Assembly (NCBI GenBank): GCA_031423155.1
Contig: JANPEZ010000056.1
Span: forward strand, 1 to 46,286
DNA length: 46,286 nt
From: JANPEZ01 sp031423155
GTDB taxonomy: Bacteria; Actinomycetota; UBA4738; HRBIN12
Reading direction: 5' to 3'
In this document: one piece after another, positions 39,635-46,286 of the stretch
Numbering within the stretch: position 1 is the stretch's first letter
Layout of the letters: the number at the start of each line of letters is the position of its first letter
Notes under the pieces: generated by a model
Databases searched by the model: none
What the model was told of the DNA's origin: nothing
The model's input: only the letters and a program-made list of their open reading frames with translations
Position numbers and translations under genes: made by a program

Positions 39635-42471
39635 CCGGCACCCGGACCCGTGCCGAGCGCGAGCGCGCGAAGCGGGAGCCGGCGGCCAAGAAGTCCTCCC
39701 GCCCCAAGCCGGATCTGAAGATCCTCCAAACCCAAGTGTTCCGAGGGCCCAACTTCTGGTCCTACGAGCCGTGCATCCGAATGTTGGTCGACCTGGGTTC
39801 TCTGGAGGAGTGGCCGAGCAACACGATCCCCGGTTTCGTCGACGGATTGCTCGGCGCAGTTCCGGGTGTCGGTGAGCACTCGTGTTCGCTGGGCAAGTCC
39901 GGTGGGTTCAAAGAGCGCCTTGCCGACGGCACCTGGCTCGGTCACGTAGCCGAACACGTTGCGCTGGAGCTTCAACGCGAGTCGGGCTCGCACGTCTACA
40001 GGGGCAAGACGAGGGGCACGGGAACGGCCGGTCAGTACAACGTCATCTTCGGCTACTGGGAGGAGCAGGTCGGCCTGGAGGCAGGCAGGCTCGCGGTCCG
40101 CCTCGTGAATCACTGCGTCAAGGCGGAAGCCGGATTCGACTTCTCCGGCGCGCTCGAGCGCCTGATCCTGCTCGCCGAGCGGCGAGCCTTCGGACCCTCC
40201 ACTCAGGCGATCATCGACGAAGCCGTTACGCGCGACATCCCGTACATGCGCCTGAACGAGCAATCGCTGGTGCAGCTCGGCCAGGGCAAGTACCAGCAGC
40301 GCATCCGCGCGACGATGACCTCGAAGACCTCGGCCCTTGCGGTCGACATAGCCAGCGACAAGAAGATGACCAATCAACTGCTGGCCTCGGCCGGATTGCC
40401 GGTTCCTCGAAGTGAGGTCGTGCGGACCGAGGAAGATGCCGTCGCCGCGGCGCGCCGGATCGGATTCCCCGTCGTGACCAAGCCGCTCGACGGGAATCAC
40501 GGGCGCGGGGTCGGGCTGGAACTGCGCAACGATCGCTCGGTCAAGACCGGCTTCAAGCGCGCCCTCGCGCAGTCGCGCGGGGGCCGGGTGGTCGTCGAGT
40601 CCTTCGTCACGGGCAACGACTACCGGGTGCTCGTGATCGGCGGGCGGATGGTCGCGATCGCCGAGCGCGTGCCCGCTCATGTGACGGGCGACGGCAAGCA
40701 CACGGTCGAGCAACTCGTCGACATCACCAATCAGGACGTACGCCGGGGCATCGGACACGAGAAGGTCCTCACGCGCATCAAGGTCGATGAGACCGCGATC
40801 GATCTGCTGAAGAAGCAGGGGTTCGCCTTGGCGGACGTACCCGAAGACGGCGTGCGCGTTCTGCTCGCGGCCACCGGCAACATGTCGACCGGTGGTATCT
40901 CGATAGACCGAACCTGGGAGGCACACGAGGACAACGTCGAGATAGCCGAGGAAGCCGCGCGCGTCGTGGGCCTGGACGTCGCCGGTATCGACTTCCTCGC
41001 GCCCGACATAACCAAGCCGGTCCGCGAGACCGGCGGCGCCATAGTCGAGGTCAACGCGGCTCCCGGCTTCAGGATGCACACGAACCCGACCGAGGGTGAG
41101 CCGCAGTACGTCGCCAAACACGTGATCGATCTGCTGTTCCCGTCCGACACGCCTTCGCGGATCCCGATCGTCGCTGTCACAGGGTCCAACGGCAAGACGA
41201 CGACCACGCGGATGATCGCGCACATCTTCCGGGGGATGGGCCGGCGCGTCGGGGTGACGTCCACCGACGGCATCTACATAGACGAGCGGCTGGTCAAGCG
41301 CGTCGATGCCAGTGGTCCGAAGTCGGCCCAGATGGTGCTGCAGAACCCTCGCGTCGATTTCGCGGTCTTCGAAGTCGCTCGCGGAGGGATCCTGCGCGAG
41401 GGTCTCGGCTACGGGCGTAACGATGTCGGCGTCGTGCTGAACGTGACCGGCGATCACCTCGGTCTGAGGGAGATCGACACGATGGAGCAGCTAGCAGCGG
41501 TCAAACAGGTTGTGGTGGAGGCCGTTCCGCGAAGCGGAACGGCCGTTCTCAACGCCGACGATCCTCTCGTCGTCGAGATGCGCCGGCACTGCAGCGGCTC
41601 CGTGATCTTGTTCACGATGCAGGAGAAGAATGATCTGGTCGAGAAGTGGGTCCGCCGTGGTCGCAAGGCCGTGATGCTCGAGCGCAGTCAGCTCGGCGAG
41701 AAGATGGTGATCCGCGAGGGGCGCCGCACGATGCCGATCGCCTGGGTTCACACCCTGCCGGCGACCTTCGAGGGCAAGGCGCGGATGATGGTCCAGAACG
41801 CGATGGCTGCTGCGGCGGCTGCTCACGCGGCGGGCGCGCATCTGCACGACATCCGCCAGGGTCTGCGGTCCTTCGCCACCTCGATCTATCAGGCGCCGGG
41901 GCGCCTTAACGTCTTCGACCTCAACGGCGTCAAGGTCATCGTGGACTACGCCCACAACGCGGCGGGTCTGGAGAACCTCGGGGACTTCGTCGAGAGGATC
42001 ACGGCCGACGCTCCGAACGGCGGGGCTCCGGGGGCCGCGTCCTGGGCAGCCAACCTTCGCGTTGCCGTGGTCGCAACGGCCGGCGACCGGCGCGACGAGG
42101 ACATGCTCGAACTCGGCCGGGTCGCAGCGAAGTACTTCGACGACGTGATCGTCCGCGAAGACGCGCGGTCGCGAGGTAGAGAGACGGGCGAGACCGCGGA
42201 TCTGATCATGGAAGGCGTGCGAGAGGCGATGCTCGCGGGTGGGGCGCGCGCCGGCAGCGTCGAGATCGTTCTGGACGAGATGGCCGCGGCTCGAAAGGCT
42301 CTGGATCGCTCGCGCACCGGAGACCTCGTTGTCCTGTGCGTCGACTACGCGAGCGAGATCTGGAAAGAGCTGGAGACCCGACGAGGTGTGGCTTCGCCGG
42401 CGGTGCTACGCGCTTCCGAGGACGGTCGTCCCGAGGCCGTCGGCGGCGATCCGGACCTGATCGAAGGCTGA
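39631..42471 (+). CDS. cphA: Cyanophycin synthetase
   Basis: This 946-residue enzyme polymerises aspartate and arginine into cyanophycin using ATP. The N-terminal CphA domain (about 28-190, with VFRGPNFWSYEPCIRM) is followed by an ATP-grasp domain (about 235-505, TKPLDGNHGRGVGLEL and IVEVNAAPGFRMH) that adds aspartate. A Mur-ligase-like domain (about 510-930, P-loop VTGSNGKTTTTRM at 517-529, NADDP, VDYAHNAAGLENL) adds arginine. All three domains look intact. The N-terminus carries about 28 extra basic residues compared with cyanobacterial enzymes. The GTG at 39631 overlaps the cyanophycinase stop, and the end overlaps the DksA-like gene (TGATG). Confidence 0.95.
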   Translation: MTGTRTRAERERAKREPAAKKSSRPKPDLKILQTQVFRGPNFWSYEPCIRMLVDLGSLEEWPSNTIPGFVDGLLGAVPGVGEHSCSLGKSGGFKERLADGTWLGHVAEHVALELQRESGSHVYRGKTRGTGTAGQYNVIFGYWEEQVGLEAGRLAVRLVNHCVKAEAGFDFSGALERLILLAERRAFGPSTQAIIDEAVTRDIPYMRLNEQSLVQLGQGKYQQRIRATMTSKTSALAVDIASDKKMTNQLLASAGLPVPRSEVVRTEEDAVAAARRIGFPVVTKPLDGNHGRGVGLELRNDRSVKTGFKRALAQSRGGRVVVESFVTGNDYRVLVIGGRMVAIAERVPAHVTGDGKHTVEQLVDITNQDVRRGIGHEKVLTRIKVDETAIDLLKKQGFALADVPEDGVRVLLAATGNMSTGGISIDRTWEAHEDNVEIAEEAARVVGLDVAGIDFLAPDITKPVRETGGAIVEVNAAPGFRMHTNPTEGEPQYVAKHVIDLLFPSDTPSRIPIVAVTGSNGKTTTTRMIAHIFRGMGRRVGVTSTDGIYIDERLVKRVDASGPKSAQMVLQNPRVDFAVFEVARGGILREGLGYGRNDVGVVLNVTGDHLGLREIDTMEQLAAVKQVVVEAVPRSGTAVLNADDPLVVEMRRHCSGSVILFTMQEKNDLVEKWVRRGRKAVMLERSQLGEKMVIREGRRTMPIAWVHTLPATFEGKARMMVQNAMAAAAAAHAAGAHLHDIRQGLRSFATSIYQAPGRLNVFDLNGVKVIVDYAHNAAGLENLGDFVERITADAPNGGAPGAASWAANLRVAVVATAGDRRDEDMLELGRVAAKYFDDVIVREDARSRGRETGETADLIMEGVREAMLAGGARAGSVEIVLDEMAAARKALDRSRTGDLVVLCVDYASEIWKELETRRGVASPAVLRASEDGRPEAVGGDPDLIEG

Positions 42472-42815
42472 TGGATACACAAGCCATCAGGGCCGCGCTC
42501 CGGGCGCGGCGAGCGGAGTTGCAGGCCGAGCTGGGCGTACTTATGACGGTGACCCGAGACCCCAACGCGACGATCGGTTTCGGCAAACGTGTCGGTGAGG
42601 GAACGAACCAGGCGATCGAGCGGATCGAGCGAGTCGGCCAGGCCGACGCTCTCTCGGCGACCCTTGCGGATGTCGAGCGGGCACTGGTCAAAGTGGAGGA
42701 AGGCACCTACGGCATCTGTGACCGCTGCGGGGCGCTGATCCCCGAAGAGCGCCTCCAAGCGCGCCCCTGGACCGCCCTCTGCGTCGATTGCAGCGCGGCC
42801 CGCGCGGCGCGATAA
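42471..42815 (+). CDS. DksA/TraR-type zinc-finger protein
   Basis: This 114-residue protein has a helical N-terminal half and a C-terminal C4 zinc finger GICDRCGALIPEERLQARPWTALCVDC (Cys83, Cys86, Cys104, Cys107). This is the DksA/TraR pattern of proteins that act in the secondary channel of RNA polymerase, often with ppGpp. The ATG at 42471 overlaps the cphA stop (TGATG). Coupling to cphA hints that it responds to the same starvation signal, which is inference. It converges on the second Mur-ligase gene with eight bases between. Confidence 0.86.
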   Translation: MDTQAIRAALRARRAELQAELGVLMTVTRDPNATIGFGKRVGEGTNQAIERIERVGQADALSATLADVERALVKVEEGTYGICDRCGALIPEERLQARPWTALCVDCSAARAAR

Positions 42816-42823
42816 GCATCTCC

Positions 42824-44512
42824 CTAGGTCATGACCGCGCGGACGAGTCTGCGTACGTCGGTCGCGTTCAGCTTCCTAGCGCCGACCCCTTCGAGCCAGC
42901 CGAAGATCTCGGTGCGCAGGCTCAGAGCGGTGACGCTGACGACGTCTCCGGGTCTTGCCTCGCGGAGCATGCCACGGAGCGCGTGAAGGACGTCCTCGTA
43001 CTCGGGGACGTCGTCGACGCCTGCCTGGCGGGCCCCTTCGCGGAGGCGTTCGACGATGTCCTCCCGAGTGCGGCCGCGCAGGTAGTGGAGCAGTTCGGCG
43101 ATCGCCAGGTGGTCACTGCCTACCGCGGCCCGGAATGCGAACGAGTGGAGAATCTCGTCGGTGCGATCTCCTGCGGTGCAGATCGCCATCCACACCTCGG
43201 AGCCCTTGCGCCGCAGACCGTTCAGGACCTCGGTCAGGCCGATCATGCCGGCTTCGTTGTGGGCGTAGTCGATCACGACGATGCGCCCGTCCAGTTCGAA
43301 GAGGTTCGCGCGTCCTGGGTTCGTCTCCGGATCCAAGATGAACGTCTTCAGGCCGCGAACGACATCCCGCTCGGGCAGACCGATCGCGAGCGCTGCGGTG
43401 GCGGCCGCCATCGCGTTCTGCGTGTAGACGCTCGAAAGCCCGGCCAGGGTCGAGGGGATGTCGATGAGCCCGACGAGCCTGTGCGAATCGTGTCCCTCGA
43501 GCCAGTTAAGGGCGCCGTCGTAGATGGTAGTCACGCGGCCACCGCGTTCGAGGACGCCCGGGATCGAGGGATGGTCGGGATCTCGGGTGAACAGCCAGAG
43601 CTTGCCGCGCGCGCCTCGGCGCATCGCCAGAACTCGAGGATCGTCAGCGTTCAGCACGACCCAACCTTGAGCGCGCGTGATCTTGGTGATGGTCGCCTTG
43701 ACCTCTGCTAGTTGGTCGAGGGTCTCGACGCCGTGGAGCCCAAGGTGGTCTTCGCTGATATTCGTCACGACGGCCACGTCGTTGTGAAGCACTCCGATAC
43801 CCCGCAGCAAGATCCCACCGCGCGCGGTCTCCAGGACGGCGATGTCGGGGTGTTCGGCCAGGGCTCGTTCGGCGCCGCCGAAACCGCTGTAGTCGCCGGC
43901 CTCGACGAGCGAGCCGTCGGTTCCGTACACACCGTCGGTCGAGCTGTAGGCGACCATCTTGCCGGCCGATCTGACGAGATGAGCAAGCAGCCGAACGGTC
44001 GTCGTCTTGCCGTTCGTCCCCGTCACCTGGATCACAGGGATCGAAGGGTCTTCGATCGAAGGAGCCTCTCCCGGCTCGGCTGCCGCGAGACGCTTGGCGG
44101 ACTCGGCTGCCAGCCTGTCGGCGGATCGGCGCAGCAGCGACCCCATGCCCGTAACCAGTTCCGTCGCGAGTGCTTCGGCGGCGCCGCGACTCCTCCAAGG
44201 GAAGGCGACGACGATCTCGTCGGGCGCCGAGGCCGAACGAGAACGAACCGCCAGCCGGACCTTCTGCGTCTCGGCGAGTAGCCGGGTCCATCGCGCCGCG
44301 ATCCGCCCGACCGTCCGCCTGCGCTGTTCGGTGCCGGGTGCCCCGGGGCGCCCCGAGACGCCGATGGCCTCGCTCACTAAGGCCACGCGAGCCTCACCAG
44401 CGTTCATCCATCCGGAGATCTCGATCGTCACCTTCACGGCGGGTCGGGGGAAGTAGAGGTTGGGTCCCTCCAGGACTCGGATCTCGACCGCTCGCGCTGC
44501 CGGTTCGGGCAT
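42824..44512 (-). CDS. CphA-like Mur ligase without ATP-grasp domain
   Basis: This 562-residue protein has a short N-terminal segment resembling the start of CphA (EIRVLEGPNLYFPRPAVKV, about 9-27) and about 130 residues of unassigned helical sequence. It then has a Mur-ligase core homologous to the CphA C-terminal half: P-loop VTGTNGKTTTVR (163-174), YSSTDGVYGTDG, LETARGGILLRGIG, NADDP, and VIDYAHNEAGMIGLTEVL. The ATP-grasp domain of CphA is absent. The ATG at 44512 directly follows the TAG of the upstream dehydratase gene. Probable roles are adding one amino acid in a cyanophycin-like polymer or making a related amide; no activity can be assigned. Confidence 0.84.
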   Translation of the reverse strand: MPEPAARAVEIRVLEGPNLYFPRPAVKVTIEISGWMNAGEARVALVSEAIGVSGRPGAPGTEQRRRTVGRIAARWTRLLAETQKVRLAVRSRSASAPDEIVVAFPWRSRGAAEALATELVTGMGSLLRRSADRLAAESAKRLAAAEPGEAPSIEDPSIPVIQVTGTNGKTTTVRLLAHLVRSAGKMVAYSSTDGVYGTDGSLVEAGDYSGFGGAERALAEHPDIAVLETARGGILLRGIGVLHNDVAVVTNISEDHLGLHGVETLDQLAEVKATITKITRAQGWVVLNADDPRVLAMRRGARGKLWLFTRDPDHPSIPGVLERGGRVTTIYDGALNWLEGHDSHRLVGLIDIPSTLAGLSSVYTQNAMAAATAALAIGLPERDVVRGLKTFILDPETNPGRANLFELDGRIVVIDYAHNEAGMIGLTEVLNGLRRKGSEVWMAICTAGDRTDEILHSFAFRAAVGSDHLAIAELLHYLRGRTREDIVERLREGARQAGVDDVPEYEDVLHALRGMLREARPGDVVSVTALSLRTEIFGWLEGVGARKLNATDVRRLVRAVMT

Positions 44513-44812
44513 CTAGGCCTCTGGCGGCGCCGCGACCGCTTCGATCTCGCGCGCTAGCGCCACGTCCTTGTCCGTCACGCCGCCCTGGTCCCAGGTTCTC
44601 AGCGCGACGATCACTCTGTTGTAGTGGTTCTCCAGGTCAGGGTGATGCTTGGCGTCCTCGGCCTTCTCGGCCAGACGGTTGATGAAGGCGATCGCCGAAC
44701 GGAAACCCTTGAAGACGAATTCCTTGTGGATCGCCCCACCCGTCTCGTAGGTCCAACCGGGCAGACCTTCATCCAGGGCGCGGCGGATCTCGTCATCGGT
44801 CAGAGCTGCCAT
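44513..44812 (-). CDS. Pterin-4a-carbinolamine dehydratase
   Basis: This 99-residue protein has the conserved core EDAKHHPDLENHYNRVIVALRTWDQGGVTDKD (His56, His57, Pro58, Trp74). The family dehydrates 4a-hydroxytetrahydrobiopterin during recycling of the cofactor of aromatic amino acid hydroxylases; bacterial members without a hydroxylase may have other roles. No hydroxylase gene is in the window. The stop abuts the start of the CphA-like ligase gene, so the two form an operon. TATGGT lies six bases upstream of the ATG. Confidence 0.9.
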   Translation of the reverse strand: MAALTDDEIRRALDEGLPGWTYETGGAIHKEFVFKGFRSAIAFINRLAEKAEDAKHHPDLENHYNRVIVALRTWDQGGVTDKDVALAREIEAVAAPPEA

Positions 44813-44818
44813 GCGCGA

Positions 44819-44824
44819 ACCATA
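44819..44824 (-). promoter_or_regulatory. -10 element of a leaderless promoter (carbinolamine dehydratase operon)
   Basis: On the minus strand TATGGT ends six bases before the ATG at 44812, overlapping the stop region of the MFS gene. Confidence 0.45.
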
Positions 44825-44825
44825 G

Positions 44826-46076
44826 CTAAGAGGGCCGTTCGGCGCGATACCGGCGAAGGTCTGGATAGAGCCACGCCACGAGTCCCGCTCCAGCGATGCA
44901 GAGCAATCCGCCCGATACCACCGAAGCGAGAGGAGAGAACGCTTGCGCTACGAGCCCGGCCTCCAGGTCTCCGAGCCGTGGTCCGCCCGTCACGACCAGG
45001 ATGTGGATCCCCGACAACCGGCCACGAAGATGATCGGGCACCGACAACTGCAGGATCGTGCTCCGGAAGATGGCGCTGATCACGTCCGCGGCACCCGCAG
45101 CAGCGAGGAAAGCCATCGCGATCCATAGCCGCTGGCCCACGAGCCCGAACGCGGCGATAGCCACGCCCCAGGCCGCAACCGCCCAAGCGACCGCGACGCC
45201 CTGGCGCTGTACGTGCCGCGCCCACCCGCCGGTGAGAGCACCGAGCAAGGCGCCGGCAGCCGGCGCAGCCATCAGGAATCCGACCACCTCGACCCCCCGA
45301 TGGAACTGCGTCACCGCCAGGATCGGGAACAGGGCACGTGGCAGACCGAAGACCATCGCCACGATGTCTATGACGAACGTCGACTGCAGCAGCTTGCGGT
45401 CCCTCACAAAGGCGAAGCCCTCTTTGATCGCGGGCCAGCCCGTCGACTCGCCCTCGCCCTGCTCAGGAGGCATCGGTTTCACGAGCAGAGCGGCGGCGAA
45501 CATCGCTCCGTAGGTCACCAGGTCGACGGCGTACGCCCACTTCAGTCCGAACCGCACGATGACCACTCCGGCGAGGGCGGGACCGACTAGCCCGACCGCG
45601 TTCCACACGACCTGGTTCAAGGCGGCCGCCGAGGGGACGAGTTCTCGTCCGACCAATCGCGGTGTCATCGCCGACCGTGTGGGGCTGTCCACCGAGGACA
45701 CGGCGGCATGGATCGCGACCGCGAGATAGATCCACCACAAGGGAGGATCACCTGCGAGGGCGCCGATGAGCAGGATCGCTGAGCCGGCGGCGAACCCGAC
45801 CTGAGCGATCAGCAGCAGCGAGCGCCGGTCGTAGCCATCCAGGAACGCTCCCGAGGCGACCGAACCGGCCAGTAGCGCCAGGAACGAGAACAGCCCAACC
45901 AATCCGACCGCGGCCGCCGAGCCGGTGAGCGCGTACACCTGCACGTAGACGCCCACCAGCGCGAACTGATAGCCCGTTTCCGTGATGAACAGGCCGAGCC
46001 AGAGCCGCCTGAAGTCGCGCGACACCCTCAGCGGGGTGATGTCGAGGGCGATGCTTCGAAGTCTCGAGCCGGTCAC
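44826..46076 (-). CDS. MFS transporter (EntS/MFS_3-like exporter)
   Basis: This 416-residue protein has about 12 membrane helices and the MFS signature loops (SGAFLDGYDRRSLLLIAQ between helices 2 and 3, and LSVPDHLRGRLSGIHILVVTGGP between helices 10 and 11). The pattern is that of the MFS_3/EntS group of small-molecule exporters. The GTG at 46076 has TAGCTT seven bases upstream. The cargo is unknown. It stands between the dehydratase and the aminotransferase genes with no evident functional tie. Confidence 0.86.
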   Translation of the reverse strand: MTGSRLRSIALDITPLRVSRDFRRLWLGLFITETGYQFALVGVYVQVYALTGSAAAVGLVGLFSFLALLAGSVASGAFLDGYDRRSLLLIAQVGFAAGSAILLIGALAGDPPLWWIYLAVAIHAAVSSVDSPTRSAMTPRLVGRELVPSAAALNQVVWNAVGLVGPALAGVVIVRFGLKWAYAVDLVTYGAMFAAALLVKPMPPEQGEGESTGWPAIKEGFAFVRDRKLLQSTFVIDIVAMVFGLPRALFPILAVTQFHRGVEVVGFLMAAPAAGALLGALTGGWARHVQRQGVAVAWAVAAWGVAIAAFGLVGQRLWIAMAFLAAAGAADVISAIFRSTILQLSVPDHLRGRLSGIHILVVTGGPRLGDLEAGLVAQAFSPLASVVSGGLLCIAGAGLVAWLYPDLRRYRAERPS

Positions 46077-46083
46077 GCGCCCG

Positions 46084-46089
46084 AAGCTA
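46084..46089 (-). promoter_or_regulatory. -10 element of a leaderless promoter (MFS transporter)
   Basis: On the minus strand TAGCTT ends seven bases before the GTG at 46076. Confidence 0.45.
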
Positions 46090-46115
46090 GCATCTCGGCG
46101 GCCGGGCTCGGCCCT

Positions 46116-46286
46116 TTAGACGACCGCCGCGAGAGCTTCGTCGAGCACGTCGAGTCCCTCTACGAGCAGACTCTCCTCGATATTGATGGGAGGGAGCAGG
46201 CGAAGGACGTTGCCGTAGGTGCCGGCGGTCAGAACGATCACGCCGTTCTCCAAGCATGTGCGCGCGATGGCCGACATCTTCTCTGC
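46116..46286 (-). CDS. gabT: 4-aminobutyrate aminotransferase-like protein, C-terminal end only
   Basis: Only the last 56 codons before the TAA stop at 46116-46118 lie in the window; the gene continues beyond the right edge. The visible end, with GVIVLTAGTYGNVLRLLPP and then a helical tail (EGLDVLDEALAAVV), is characteristic of class-III aminotransferases of the GabT type, where the Tyr-Gly-Asn-Val-Leu-Arg segment lies near the cofactor. GabT moves the amino group of 4-aminobutyrate to 2-oxoglutarate. Related omega-aminotransferases cannot be excluded from this fragment. Confidence 0.75.
   Translation of the reverse strand, partial: AEKMSAIARTCLENGVIVLTAGTYGNVLRLLPPINIEESLLVEGLDVLDEALAAVV

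Noticed and set aside
39604..41457. 617-codon minus-strand frame opposite cphA
   Set aside because: cphA is unambiguous on the plus strand; the minus frame shows only repeated Asp/Arg/His/Val composition.
1..46286. CRISPR arrays, tRNA, rRNA or mobile elements
   Set aside because: No regularly spaced direct repeats, tRNA-like cloverleaf with a CCA end, rRNA sequence or transposase/integrase motif was found on either strand.

Overview
The window is a high-GC, gene-dense chromosomal segment that most likely comes from a member of the Actinomycetota outside the familiar cultured genera. Four things point there: a four-gene block resembling the SCO1666-SCO1665-SCO1664 genes of Streptomyces, a Rv0121-type F420-dependent oxidoreductase, an actinobacterial-style PHO box, and many TAnnnT -10 hexamers only 6-9 nt upstream of start codons, the pattern of leaderless transcription. 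Genus or class cannot be fixed from the sequence alone. I saw no insertion sequences, phage genes, CRISPR arrays, tRNA or rRNA genes.

Region 1 (1-15.9 kb) looks like a sulfated surface or exopolysaccharide locus. Five plus-strand genes with stop/start overlaps encode a glycosyltransferase(GT28-like)-sulfotransferase fusion (cut by the window edge), a second sulfotransferase, a GT2 glycosyltransferase, a Wzx-type flippase and a third sulfotransferase. They are followed by a secreted PQQ-type beta-propeller, a fourth sulfotransferase coupled to an APH/choline-kinase-like protein, an O-antigen-ligase-like membrane protein, a Tat-exported GH26-like glycoside hydrolase, a small secreted membrane-anchored protein, a DUF4012 protein and a Wzc-type chain-length regulator/BY-kinase. 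Together they could build, sulfate, export, polymerise and trim a glycan. No sulfate-activation (PAPS) genes are in the window.

Region 2 (16-24 kb) is mixed housekeeping: prephenate dehydratase, a second secreted beta-propeller, three lipoproteins (one chagasin-like, one thioredoxin-like), a rhomboid protease with a zinc-binding N-terminus, an F420/PPOX-type enzyme, an O6-methylguanine-DNA methyltransferase, and the SCO1664/1665/1666-like trio.

Region 3 (24-30.4 kb) is a complete phosphate regulon. phoR is divergent from pstS-pstC-pstA-pstB-phoU-phoP; a PHO box of two 11-bp-spaced units lies between them, and most of the operon genes overlap at stop/start codons.

Region 4 (30.4-38.5 kb) has a GNAT acetyltransferase divergent from corA, a small unknown protein, a secreted lytic-transglycosylase-like protein, a 417-bp non-coding gap rich in inverted repeats, ispH, a tandem RAM-domain (Lrp/AsnC) protein without a DNA-binding domain, a duplicated PhoU-TrkA_C protein coupled to an SLC41/MgtE-type cation transporter with a hairpin-rich leader, and an AlkA/OGG-type DNA glycosylase.

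Region 5 (38.5-46.3 kb) is a cyanophycin locus: an IscA-fold protein without cysteines, cyanophycinase, cyanophycin synthetase and a DksA/TraR zinc-finger protein in one tightly packed plus-strand run. It converges on a second CphA-like Mur ligase that lacks the ATP-grasp domain. That gene is followed, on the minus strand, by pterin carbinolamine dehydratase, an MFS exporter and the 3' end of a GabT-like aminotransferase.
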